Shown one piece after another: positions 1 through 8,141 of a stretch of DNA of 25,641 nucleotides. The notes below the pieces were generated by a model, which saw nothing but the letters and a program-made list of their open reading frames with translations, was not told the origin of the DNA and ran no database searches. Both the position numbers and the translations under genes were made by a program. The DNA lies in the IMG/VR virus record IMGVR_UViG_3300042475_002934, positions 1 to 25,641 of that record; one strand, 5' to 3'. Positions within the stretch are counted from its first letter, which is position 1, and the number at the start of each line of letters is the position of its first letter. Origin of the DNA: a virus.

Positions 1-279
1 GGATTTATGCTGTGTAATCATAAACGCGGGCAACAATAACAAAGGGCGATTAGAACGCAATACAGATGGTAGAAGCATAGAAACTAGCGTTTTACCTTCA
101 CCACAGGCAACAAAACCAAGTAAGCCCCTTCGGTCGATTGCTTGCCATAGCATCTCATTTTGAATAGGCCGTAATTGTTGTTTGCCTTCTGGTCTCTTTA
201 AGTATTTTGTCAAATCTTGCTTATGTTCAATTTTATCTAAGGGAACTAATCGGAGGCGTTCCCATTCAGTAGCAATCAT
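1..279 (-). CDS. Helicase, N-terminal part (gene runs off the left edge)
   Basis: The first 93 residues of an ATP-dependent helicase of superfamily 2 type are visible; the rest lies outside the window. The sequence shows a Q-motif-like stretch (LRPIQNEMLWQAI, residues 34-46) followed by a Walker A motif, ACGEGKT (residues 58-64), and a hydrophobic strand ending LLLLPA where motif Ia is expected. The start ATG at 279 lies 6 bases after the stop of the nuclease gene, so the two are translated from one message. In phages this kind of helicase normally sits with primase and RecB-like nuclease genes, as here, and works in replication or recombination. The exact subfamily (SNF2-like or DEAD/DEAH-like) cannot be fixed from the N-terminus alone. 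Confidence 0.75.
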   Translation of the reverse strand, partial: MIATEWERLRLVPLDKIEHKQDLTKYLKRPEGKQQLRPIQNEMLWQAIDRRGLLGFVACGEGKTLVSMLLPSVLRSNRPLLLLPAFMITQHKS

Positions 280-285
280 TTTATT

Positions 286-1440
286 CTAGACTCTTCGAAT
301 CACTGTACTTGCATTCGCAATTAATAAGCTGCCGACTCTTGTAAATTCATCGCTCATAGGATCAATGTAGATAGCTGTTGTTGTCTTTGACCAACTTTGA
401 GAAGCTAGTAAAGACTGGAACGCATTCCAACCTTTACCATAATCGACTTGAGACAAATGAAAAACTTGAAACTGATTACAAATCATCTGAATTTCTTCTC
501 TAAATGCTTCGTAAAATGTGACAGGTGCAATCGTACTCTTTTGGGGCAAACAACCAATGAACAATGATCGGCGTTCATACGGCGGGACAATTGCTAAAGG
601 GCGTTCAATTTGTGCTTGAATCTTTGCTTCTACTTGTGTTGCTTGTACTGGTGCTGCTTGTACTGGTGCTTTAGGCGCTGTAAGTCCTAACTTACTTGCT
701 AAATCTTGACCTTGTGTCTGTGTCATAGTGTCAATCTCTTTTCGTTTTAAAAGGCATTCGGAGCGATAAGGGCAACCCCCGAACTTGAAACATGCTTCAA
801 GGTTTTTTTCAACCTCGTTTTCTTCTTTTATAGCGTCGATTTTCATTTTGTCAATCGTTTTTACAATTTCATTAAAATGATCATCGTTTTCTTGTCTAGT
901 GAGTACATATGAAACACTAGACGACCACGCCGGCGCTTTCGTACCATAGTAAACATGCACAACCTCAACCTGTTCAAGGGCGGGCATATTATCAAAGATT
1001 GATCGTGCATAGATATTCATTTGAACATCATAACCTAGTTCTTTTGAAGTCTTTGTATACTTCTTTGAACTGGTCGTTTTATGATCAATGATACGTACAA
1101 ACCCCGCCCCTTTATGGAGTAAATCAATGAATCCCATAATAGGGACGGGGGAATCTTTGATCGGTAGGGCCTCATGAATACCTAATTCAATTGATAAATC
1201 TTCATCTCTACTAGGTAAATACTCAAGCCCGCGTTTAGCGATTGCCCCTGTGTCTGTTTCTGGGATATCTAGCCCATCTCTGAAATAGGCTTCTATGATG
1301 CTATGTATATCTTTACCAAGTTCAGTAGATGCGCTTGATGGAGACGGTAGCCCAACGATCTTTTGTAGATACCATTTGCGGGGGCAATCAAGATAAGTTT
1401 TGATCTGTGATGCGGAAACATGCGTAAATTTTGAACTCAT
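286..1440 (-). CDS. PD-(D/E)XK nuclease, Cas4/RecB-like, with Fe-S cysteines
   Basis: A 384-residue predicted DNA exonuclease. Residues 10-46 hold the N-terminal signature SQIKTYLDCPRKWY and LGKDIH (Cys19, His46). The catalytic core follows: GFID (Asp106), IIDHKTT (Asp119, Lys121) and Q140 with Tyr144, matching the Cas4/RecB/AddB nuclease order. Cys217, Cys223 and Cys229 with Cys19 form the expected 4Fe-4S ligand set. A linker rich in A/P/Q (about 255-278) leads to a C-terminal extension of about 100 residues that I do not recognise. The start codon overlaps the primase stop as TAATG, so translation is coupled. Its neighbours, helicase and primase-helicase, suggest a role in end processing during replication or recombination. 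Family call is solid; the exact role is inferred. Confidence 0.85.
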   Translation of the reverse strand: MSSKFTHVSASQIKTYLDCPRKWYLQKIVGLPSPSSASTELGKDIHSIIEAYFRDGLDIPETDTGAIAKRGLEYLPSRDEDLSIELGIHEALPIKDSPVPIMGFIDLLHKGAGFVRIIDHKTTSSKKYTKTSKELGYDVQMNIYARSIFDNMPALEQVEVVHVYYGTKAPAWSSSVSYVLTRQENDDHFNEIVKTIDKMKIDAIKEENEVEKNLEACFKFGGCPYRSECLLKRKEIDTMTQTQGQDLASKLGLTAPKAPVQAAPVQATQVEAKIQAQIERPLAIVPPYERRSLFIGCLPQKSTIAPVTFYEAFREEIQMICNQFQVFHLSQVDYGKGWNAFQSLLASQSWSKTTTAIYIDPMSDEFTRVGSLLIANASTVIRRV

Positions 1441-4400
1441 TATTCTTTATCACCATATTTCTCTTTTGCTGCCTGCTCTCTTTGTTCGGGCGTGGTCGCC
1501 TTAGCGATAGCATCTTTGATCTGTGTTACGCCTAGCACGCTTTGAATAAGGGAAGCGCCGGTAAATAGTACACTCTTTCTATCTGTACTTGATCCACATG
1601 TTACGCCGCCAATCGGTAAACCTTCTGAATGCTTAGATAAATATTCTTCTTGTGAAATCCTGGTTGTTGGATACCCCGCAAGCCAACGATGATCATACAC
1701 GCCCCTTTTTTCAAGTTTCTGTTCGGCGCCGGTGATCTTCTTTTGTGTCAATCTAAAGAATTCGATTGCTTTATTTACCTTGATACTTGACCATTTGCCC
1801 TTGTCTACGGCGAATCCTTCTTTATTCAAGATATCCACGATTTCAGCGGGCTTCTTTAGATCATTCAGTAACGTAGTTAATCTTTGTTTCAAGGCTTCTG
1901 TGCATATTTGCTTGAATGTGTCAATGGTCTCAAGTTCGAACAATGCTTCTTTGGTCTCTTCTTTCTTTTTAGGTTCTTCAACCTGATACACAAAAGATGC
2001 TTCGCAAGGTTCACCATCATTTAGCGCGCAAACATTGCCCTTTTGAATGAATTTACAAGGCTGCTTCTTGTCTGCATCTTCCTTATGCCCACAAAGTGAC
2101 AAAATACTTTCAATTGTTGTAGTACTTGTATTCACGCTACTTGTTACTTGATTGATAGGTTGATTTGTTTCTTTTGGCGCTTCTTGTGTATTTAAATGAT
2201 CTTGATACGTTTGTTCTGGTGTAAAATCTTTTCGTTCGGTAGGTGGTGTAATACGTACTAAAGAGTATACACTCTTATTACCTGCTAATCTGTAGTATTG
2301 TAGTTTATACCCGTTACATACTTTATCTTTGTATCTCATCAATCTACGGCCTAAATTAACAACGCTTAAAGAGATGCCTTGAAGTAGTGCATCTTGTAAA
2401 GGTTCTAAGTATTCATCTTCTGAATGCTTATTTTTTAAGGCTGTGTACAAGTCTGGTGCATTCCATTGAACGCCCGCCCCTAAATCTCTTTGATAACTGT
2501 ATAGGCCTTGAAATATTGTATTTAGATCATCGTTTTCTCTTGATACAATTTCAGATCGTGACATTTCAACAATATCAACATTCATGAAACCTAGTAACTT
2601 GCCCACCCATGCGACAGGATATTGAACCCAATCCGCCCATTCTGTGAAACTTCCCATTGATGAAAGTTCTTTTGATAACTCTTCTACGTCTGCCAATTCC
2701 TGAAAGCTCTTTTGAATGGTGAGCATATCACGCCAAATAGAACTTGTATTTTGAGACGCAAAAGTCAAGATATCTCTATGTTTAAAGTCTCTTCGTTCAT
2801 CTGGTCTATCTAAATCAGATACAAGGCGAACAGTAATTACGCGTCTATCTGTATCCGCTTTCATAACTGCATTGTTAGAAGTGCCCGCAAAGAATGATCT
2901 AATCTTAATTGTTGGCATGTGACTTTTGCCAAGAATACGAGTTTTATAAACTGAACTTGTTAAGATCGCATCGATACTACCTGAACCGAGGGCCTGTGTA
3001 ATATTATCAAGTACAATGAAATCTTCACCTTCTAAGAGCATTGTATTTAATTGTTTCTCAAGTTCTTCTTGTTTTTCTGGTGTTGCCATGATTGAAGGCT
3101 GGCGGATACCATACACGCCGGCCAAAGCGGTCTGAATAAAGGTAGTTTTACCGGCGGCCTTAGTGTTTGCGGATACTAGAAACAAAGGGGCGGGGGCGTC
3201 AATCTTCTTACGGAAACCGGCTGTGAATAGTGTAGCTAGTGCCATAAGTCTATAATGGTCCTGCGCAAATGGGAAATCGCAAAATAGATCAAGTAGTCTA
3301 AGTGCTGCATCTTTCGCTGCTTGAGTGCTAGATGGTATATCTTGCAACGCCTTAAAATTGAAATGGCGTACAGGTGAATAAAAGCATGCTTGGGCCTCAC
3401 AATAGCCCTTATGTGTTTGCAATGGTTCAAATGCGCTATTGATCGGGGGGATGCTAGTCACGCCCTCAATACGTGGCAACATGTCTTTGATATATGCATA
3501 GTAAATTTTGATCGTGGCTACTTGTAAAGCTATGTAATTTCGTGTCAAACCTTCTTTTGTTGTCTTTACTGTGTACCATCTAGAAAACTGTAAAATGTAC
3601 CCCGTAATTTCTTCTACGCTTGGCGTGTAGATAGTCTCTCTATCAATTTCTAAGTTCATTTTTACACGAACAATTTCATTCCCTCTTTGATAAAAGGGCG
3701 CTTCTTTAGATGATTTTAGAACTTCTACTAAGTTTCTAATAATCTCTTGCCCGTCTATGCTGTTAAACTCATATTCAAAACCATCTTGAACAAAATCACT
3801 CCAACCTCTAGGGAACTTGTTCCGAAGCGCATTAGGTTTAGTTCGTTCAGTTTTACAAGATGCATGCATACAATTGAAAACCCAACCATTATCACCAAGA
3901 AAAAGAACGCTAGCGGTGCTTTTATCGTCGTTTGATGAATGTAAATCATGCCAAGGGCATTGAACACGATGAACTAATTCGCCGTTGATTTGCTTGTTCA
4001 TAGGTTCGATATAAAGCTTGTTTTCTTTGAATACTTCGATTAAGCCTTGACTTACGCCCCTGATTGCTTGTCTCTGTGCTGTAATGTATGAAATATCAGA
4101 GAACATAGAGAGCATATCAATTTTATGTACATATTGTTTAGCTGGCACATAGAAAAAAGAGTACAAGTATTCTTTTTCTCTAATTACTTGTGGCAATCTA
4201 TAAGTTTTTACTACTGTGTCGCAAGATACATCAAACGCGCCAAAAGATGATTTAGGCAACCTGGCCAAAATGGATTCATAGACTTTCTCCCAATCTTTAC
4301 CCCGTAACTCTTTATCAATCATAAAGGGCGCTTCAAGAGGGATTAGAACGCGTAGACCATGTTTTGTCTTATAGGTCAATGAATTTCCTAGAATAGGATG

Positions 4401-4787
4401 CGCCGCCCAAGAGATAACGCAAGCGCTAAAGTCATCATTTGACCAAGCCCATTTTTCACGTGGACTCTCTTCCCTCTTTGCATCAAAATCTAAAGCGATA
4501 AAATCAATTTGTACTTGTAAATCTTTGATATGTTCTGTCCCAAGTCTCCAAGTTTGTGCTGTTGCTTTAACAAGTTGTGATGCGTATGCAGGTTGCATCT
4601 GTGCATCTGTGTTAAACTGTGTTCTAAGTGCATCTTTCAAGTCTACATGAAAAACGGCGGGGTTTGTATACTGGCCCGCTTTAACTTTGAGATTAGGCAA
4701 AATGGAACAGAATAAGGGTTCATTATACCACTGATTCAAAACTTCACTGGATAGATGAGGATAGAACTTGCCTTTTGCTTCGTTCAT
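1440..4787 (-). CDS. Primase-helicase fusion (AEP-like primase, Zn motif, SF3/AAA+ ATPase)
   Basis: A 1115-residue replication protein. Residues 95-200 look like an archaeo-eukaryotic-type primase: FIALDFD (Asp100, Asp102), TKHGLRVLIPL (His143) and a third acid near Asp186/Asp190 followed by YRLPQ. A zinc-binding segment follows, CPWHDLH (Cys277, His280, His283) with CMHASC (Cys306, Cys311). The ATPase domain has a P-loop at 539-549 (SANTKAAGKTT, Asn541 in place of the usual first Gly), Walker B FIVLDN (590-595), a sensor-1-like AGTSNN (634-639) and paired arginines in DTDRRVITVRL. Residues 899-928 carry four more cysteines (899, 911, 920, 928), then an alpha-helical tail of unknown role. ATG at 4787 has AGGAGT six bases upstream and a promoter at 4822-4850. 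The primase subfamily is less certain than the helicase. Confidence 0.82.
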   Translation of the reverse strand: MNEAKGKFYPHLSSEVLNQWYNEPLFCSILPNLKVKAGQYTNPAVFHVDLKDALRTQFNTDAQMQPAYASQLVKATAQTWRLGTEHIKDLQVQIDFIALDFDAKREESPREKWAWSNDDFSACVISWAAHPILGNSLTYKTKHGLRVLIPLEAPFMIDKELRGKDWEKVYESILARLPKSSFGAFDVSCDTVVKTYRLPQVIREKEYLYSFFYVPAKQYVHKIDMLSMFSDISYITAQRQAIRGVSQGLIEVFKENKLYIEPMNKQINGELVHRVQCPWHDLHSSNDDKSTASVLFLGDNGWVFNCMHASCKTERTKPNALRNKFPRGWSDFVQDGFEYEFNSIDGQEIIRNLVEVLKSSKEAPFYQRGNEIVRVKMNLEIDRETIYTPSVEEITGYILQFSRWYTVKTTKEGLTRNYIALQVATIKIYYAYIKDMLPRIEGVTSIPPINSAFEPLQTHKGYCEAQACFYSPVRHFNFKALQDIPSSTQAAKDAALRLLDLFCDFPFAQDHYRLMALATLFTAGFRKKIDAPAPLFLVSANTKAAGKTTFIQTALAGVYGIRQPSIMATPEKQEELEKQLNTMLLEGEDFIVLDNITQALGSGSIDAILTSSVYKTRILGKSHMPTIKIRSFFAGTSNNAVMKADTDRRVITVRLVSDLDRPDERRDFKHRDILTFASQNTSSIWRDMLTIQKSFQELADVEELSKELSSMGSFTEWADWVQYPVAWVGKLLGFMNVDIVEMSRSEIVSRENDDLNTIFQGLYSYQRDLGAGVQWNAPDLYTALKNKHSEDEYLEPLQDALLQGISLSVVNLGRRLMRYKDKVCNGYKLQYYRLAGNKSVYSLVRITPPTERKDFTPEQTYQDHLNTQEAPKETNQPINQVTSSVNTSTTTIESILSLCGHKEDADKKQPCKFIQKGNVCALNDGEPCEASFVYQVEEPKKKEETKEALFELETIDTFKQICTEALKQRLTTLLNDLKKPAEIVDILNKEGFAVDKGKWSSIKVNKAIEFFRLTQKKITGAEQKLEKRGVYDHRWLAGYPTTRISQEEYLSKHSEGLPIGGVTCGSSTDRKSVLFTGASLIQSVLGVTQIKDAIAKATTPEQREQAAKEKYGDKE

Positions 4788-4821
4788 GGCTGTACTCCTA
4801 GCAATGGATTAAGGTTGAATC

Positions 4822-4850
4822 AAAATAGAGAAAAAAGTGTGATTTGTCAA
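4822..4850 (-). promoter_or_regulatory. Sigma70-type promoter of the primase-helicase operon
   Basis: On the minus strand there is a perfect -35 box TTGACA (4850-4845), a 17-base spacer and a -10 box TATTTT (4827-4822, four of six matches). Transcription would start near 4815, giving a short leader with AGGAGT (4799-4794) before the ATG at 4787. Position, spacing and orientation all fit the replication genes. Confidence 0.7.
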
Positions 4851-4881
4851 ACTAAAACCATGAAAAAGATATGTGAAAAAC

Positions 4882-5127
4882 ATCTTAACTAGAGAATATT
4901 GTTATAAATCAATGATTTACATAGATGATTAGATAATTATTGGCCCGATAGCCCCTATATATATAAATCACATATACATCATGTACATATATTTTATTTT
5001 TAATATTATACTACTCTTCAAAATATCTTAATTATCTTAATTATCTTGGTAAATTGTTGAAACATAACAAGATTTTCTAGTTACGATATACAAGAAACAT
5101 CTTAACTATGATCAAGTATCTTAACTA
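4882..5127. repeat. Dispersed and tandem repeats, consensus ATCTTAAYT(A)
   Basis: Copies read on the plus strand: ATCTTAACTA at 4882-4891, 5099-5108 and 5118-5127; ATCTTAATT in tandem at 5025-5033 and 5034-5042; and a decayed unit ATCTTGGT at 5043-5050. The tandem units have a 9-base period and the rightmost pair is 19 bases apart. The last copy runs into the stop codon of the gene ending at 5125. They look like binding sites for a regulator or a replication initiator. Confidence 0.7.
5005..5034 (-). promoter_or_regulatory. Possible activator-type promoter: TATAAT behind tandem repeats
   Basis: A perfect TATAAT lies on the minus strand at 5010-5005. No TTGACA-like -35 box is found at normal spacing; instead the tandem AATTAAGAT repeats occupy 5042-5025, the place where an activator or phage-specified factor would bind. 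This could be a second, regulated start for the replication operon. The claim rests only on arrangement. Confidence 0.35.
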
Positions 5128-6039
5128 AATTTTAGGCGGGAACGGGTAAAGTCCTTGCTGTGCGTAGATGCTAAGTGACTGATAGTCAAGGGAAGTATCC
5201 CAATCTTGATTTACAAGTTCGTACTTGATACCGGCTGAAATGCATTTATTTAAAATCGTACCAAATACGCCTTCTAATTGTGAACCTCCTACATATAGAG
5301 GAAAGGGCCCTGTGATCTGATCGCCATAGTTCTCTGTGTCTGGGTTAAGATCAAACAATTCTAGTAATTGCCCCCCGAATGGTTCGCCGGCGTCTCTCTC
5401 TTCATTATCTTCTTTCATATACGTTGGGGGCGCTTTAGCTAGTGTAGAATCAAGGTAAATTGTAAGCTTACCATTTCTTAGATCATCTAAGGCATTTACA
5501 TTCCCAAGGCCCCCGCCTGTAGTCTCAAAGATTAAGAATGGTAAAAATTCCATCGTGCTCACTGTCACATTTTGCCCGCGTGTATACACTGAAAACATTG
5601 AATTACTGGCAAATGTTTGATCAGTAAACAATTGATACCTACGAACCACGATCGGGGGCGTCCCTGTTTCATGTATTTGATAAACCATGTAAATTTTTAC
5701 TGAACCATCGCTAAAGGTGCATCTTAGCAATTTATGTACTCTACCATCAGACAGATCGCCGGTAGGTAGTACAAAACGCCCATCGGTGCTAATTGTCACA
5801 TTTTCATAAGTCTCTTGATCGGTCCATGGTTTGAATAGCCAATAGAGAACATTGAATAGCTGTGCATAAGTGCCTTTTGGCTGGTAGATAATGGATTGCA
5901 TCACCTTTGCCCAATATGCACGAGGGAACGATGCGGGGCGGACTAGATCATAAAAAAAACTTAGTCTATCTAGATCGGTCGTGGTCGCCCTAGTGAAGAT
6001 CGTAGAATGTCGGGCCTTGTCAATTTGTGATAGTAGCAT
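5125..6039 (-). CDS. Distal baseplate or tail protein, unknown
   Basis: This is the last gene of the late block. I place the start at the ATG at 6039, which gives 304 residues and a 20-base overlap with the preceding gene; the longer reading from 6111 would overlap by 92 bases and has no better ribosome site. The N-terminal third is helical and rich in aromatic residues (YWAKVMQSI, LFNVLYWLFKPW); the rest looks beta-rich, with a Gly-rich turn GGGLGN. I see no enzyme motif. Its place after baseplate J and a fibre-like gene suggests a baseplate-fibre connector or tail protein I-like part, by position only. It is followed by the repeat-bearing intergenic region. Confidence 0.6.
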   Translation of the reverse strand: MLLSQIDKARHSTIFTRATTTDLDRLSFFYDLVRPASFPRAYWAKVMQSIIYQPKGTYAQLFNVLYWLFKPWTDQETYENVTISTDGRFVLPTGDLSDGRVHKLLRCTFSDGSVKIYMVYQIHETGTPPIVVRRYQLFTDQTFASNSMFSVYTRGQNVTVSTMEFLPFLIFETTGGGLGNVNALDDLRNGKLTIYLDSTLAKAPPTYMKEDNEERDAGEPFGGQLLELFDLNPDTENYGDQITGPFPLYVGGSQLEGVFGTILNKCISAGIKYELVNQDWDTSLDYQSLSIYAQQGLYPFPPKI

Positions 6040-6766
6040 ATGTAATCTCTGCCCCCTGTTGTACGATTGAAAAGGGTTGTTGTGTTTGAATATAGACGGC
6101 GTGGCCTGCAATGCTATTGACTACGCATTTAATGCCCTGTACATAGATAATTTGACCGGCCTCAAGTCCTAAGTTACTTTCTAGTTTGATCAGTGAATTA
6201 TCACTAGAATTGATTTCATAGGGCATTGTGACTTGTTCCGCTACTCTTGTTCTAGATTTGCCCTTTAGATAAGTTAATTCGTCGCCTATGCAAGAAGTCA
6301 AAATCGCTAAGTTGCTAAGTTCTGTTTGATCAAGATCACTTGAACCATACGCAAACAATGTATCTTGATTTAATATGCGTTCGCCGGCCTTATATAGAGG
6401 GGGCAAAGACGCCCGAAGCTCATACGCCTCAAGACTTCTTAATCTTCGTTTAACCTGTATGCCGGCGCTCACTGTGTAATTTTGTACGCCGTAGGTTAAC
6501 ACTAGATCATAAATACCTGGTTCAAGGATAGGTGAGGCGCATAAAACGTATTGGCCCCTTTGTACTTGGCAATTTACGCCCTGCCCTGATATACATGAAT
6601 AAAGATACTGTGTATAAGCAAGAGTACTTGTATTCTTAAGCCTGATCTTGATCTCTTGATCATTTGAAATCGTGCCATCTGTGAAATAGTCACCGATTAC
6701 ATAAATCAAGTATCCACCATTATCACCGATCGTTGTTGATAGGGGACTAATTTCTAGGTTTGCCAT
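6020..6766 (-). CDS. Baseplate-associated protein with Ig/IPT-like N-terminus
   Basis: A 248-residue protein of unknown exact role. Residues 1-105 read as an Ig-like or IPT/TIG beta-sandwich: alternating hydrophobic strands, NGGYLIYVIGDYF near the N-terminus and EPGIYDLVLTYG before a closing strand. The middle (about 108-180) is helical, and the end (200-248) is again beta-rich (GQIIYVQGIKCVVNSI). It begins three bases downstream of the stop of the fibre-like gene and its own stop overlaps the next gene, so it is co-translated with them. A structural role at the distal tail end, perhaps as adhesin support, is inferred from the fold type and position. Confidence 0.6.
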   Translation of the reverse strand: MANLEISPLSTTIGDNGGYLIYVIGDYFTDGTISNDQEIKIRLKNTSTLAYTQYLYSCISGQGVNCQVQRGQYVLCASPILEPGIYDLVLTYGVQNYTVSAGIQVKRRLRSLEAYELRASLPPLYKAGERILNQDTLFAYGSSDLDQTELSNLAILTSCIGDELTYLKGKSRTRVAEQVTMPYEINSSDNSLIKLESNLGLEAGQIIYVQGIKCVVNSIAGHAVYIQTQQPFSIVQQGAEITYATITN

Positions 6767-6769
6767 TTG

Positions 6770-8140
6770 TTACGCTCCATAAGGATTGACAGGGGCGCCA
6801 AATAGCGTAATTAGAAGTGTGATACTTGCTGCGTTTGTCAAATTGTTGTAATCGGCGGAACCGGCGGTACTTGTGAATGATGCTTCATTTGATAGTTGCC
6901 AAGGGATTGTGTCAAATGAAAATGTTCTTTGATTGCCTACATCTGGATCAATCCAATCTGTATGACTTGTAGGTGTAGCAAACCATCGTAATTGTGTACT
7001 TACTCTATTATGATTCTTGTTTGAAGGTTGGTGTCTTTGTGTGATACTACAACCATTCACATAAAAACCACTGTTCACCATTTCCGTATTCATAAGCAAT
7101 CTAAAATTATTAGGATTATTAGGATCAACGTAAATACCGGTTGTAGTCCCACGTATTACTTGCCAAATATTAGAAGCAAATAGCGGGTTACCTTGCACAA
7201 TCCAATAAGCAAAAGGAACAGTTCCACGTTCAAGAACTTGCGTTTCTAGGTTGTCTACTTGCCCTTGTAGATCGTCGATTTGTGTATCGTGCGCATCGAT
7301 CTTCTTATATGCTCCATTCAAAGAGATTTTAGGCTGTGTATTATACCAAGCGGCGGGCGTACTTGTGCCGACTGGATCATTTTCGCCCTTTGCGTGCATC
7401 TGTCTTGTCATTCTACCTAGTGCATGAATCACACTTAATAGGCCAACATTTACATCTAATGCGCTCTGTTGATATGTTGGAAGCATGCCGCTAAAAGCTG
7501 TTGCGTTTGTATTTGTACTATCGTAAAAAGTCCCGCTTTCGCCTGTCACTGCTTGCATATCTTCGGAATCAAACGCCGAAATAAAATCAAACAATACATA
7601 AGTTCCGGTAATCGCCCGAACTTTTGCTAATGGTGAATATTGAAAATCATCACCCTCTATTGTGGGATCAGTAGCGCCGAAAGCAAATTCAACACGCATG
7701 CGCTCACGTGTATTGTCTGAAAAAGTAACCTCTCCGCCCTGTGCTACGTCCCATTTTCTACGATTACCTAGATCAGTATCAACCATAAGCGGGCGGGCCC
7801 AAAGAAACATCGTATTATCTACGCCGGTTAATGGAATGGGGTAATTACCATGATCAGTAAGCAAACTATCAAACTTGACAATGTGAGATGAAAAATTAAC
7901 TTTATACAAGCCTAAAAGTGCATTACCGATAGGTTTACTGGCAATAAATGAGAAGTCACTAAGTGAAATTTTATCAGGTGTTCCATTGATAAAAGTAACA
8001 AGCGGTTGAGAGAGGCAACCTCTAGCGGGGCCAATTAGTGAACCTAAAGCATCTTGTACATAGTCATAGACTAATTGTTGTAGAGCGCCGGCGTCTCCTA
8101 AGTCTAATCGTTCTTGGGGGTATAATTTAACTTTATCCAT
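6770..8140 (-). CDS. Tail fibre or baseplate wedge-associated structural protein
   Basis: A protein of 456 residues when started at the ATG at 8140, which follows AGGAG at good distance (AGGAGATAAAATG). A reading from 8161 would overlap the J gene and lacks a site. Residues 1-60 are helical (ERLDLGDAGALQQLVYDYV) and may dock to the baseplate. The middle has beta-rich Gly/Thr/Ser stretches. A short coiled coil near 285-305 (IDAHDTQIDDLQGQVDNLE) suggests trimerisation, as in tail fibres, and the C-terminal part would be the distal domain. Placed directly after baseplate J, where fibre-joining genes are usual. I do not recognise a named family. Confidence 0.65.
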   Translation of the reverse strand: MDKVKLYPQERLDLGDAGALQQLVYDYVQDALGSLIGPARGCLSQPLVTFINGTPDKISLSDFSFIASKPIGNALLGLYKVNFSSHIVKFDSLLTDHGNYPIPLTGVDNTMFLWARPLMVDTDLGNRRKWDVAQGGEVTFSDNTRERMRVEFAFGATDPTIEGDDFQYSPLAKVRAITGTYVLFDFISAFDSEDMQAVTGESGTFYDSTNTNATAFSGMLPTYQQSALDVNVGLLSVIHALGRMTRQMHAKGENDPVGTSTPAAWYNTQPKISLNGAYKKIDAHDTQIDDLQGQVDNLETQVLERGTVPFAYWIVQGNPLFASNIWQVIRGTTTGIYVDPNNPNNFRLLMNTEMVNSGFYVNGCSITQRHQPSNKNHNRVSTQLRWFATPTSHTDWIDPDVGNQRTFSFDTIPWQLSNEASFTSTAGSADYNNLTNAASITLLITLFGAPVNPYGA

Positions 8141-8141
8141 T

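Larger units (their letters stand above)
4788..5124. other. Intergenic region: AT-rich, repeats, promoters, possible origin
   Basis: This 337-base stretch is the only long non-coding region. It separates the end of the baseplate block from the start of the replication block, both on the minus strand. It contains several copies of a 9-10 base repeat, a very AT-rich core (about 4956-5010), one good sigma70-type promoter for the primase-helicase and a second perfect TATAAT. I found no open reading frame with a ribosome binding site, no tRNA and no clear GC-rich hairpin terminator. The mix of iteron-like repeats, AT-rich core and an adjacent primase gene would suit a replication origin; that is inference. 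Confidence 0.6.

Noticed and set aside
3236-3967. Short open frames within the primase-helicase gene on both strands
   Set aside because: They are shorter than 75 codons, lie inside a long gene with clear motifs, and have no supporting start signals.
4788-5124. tRNA, CRISPR array or Rho-independent terminator in the long intergenic region
   Set aside because: No cloverleaf, no repeat-spacer regularity and no GC-rich stem followed by a T-run could be found on either strand.
6040-6111. Longer N-terminus of the distal baseplate gene
   Set aside because: It would overlap the upstream gene by 92 bases; the ATG at 6039 gives the short overlap typical of this operon.
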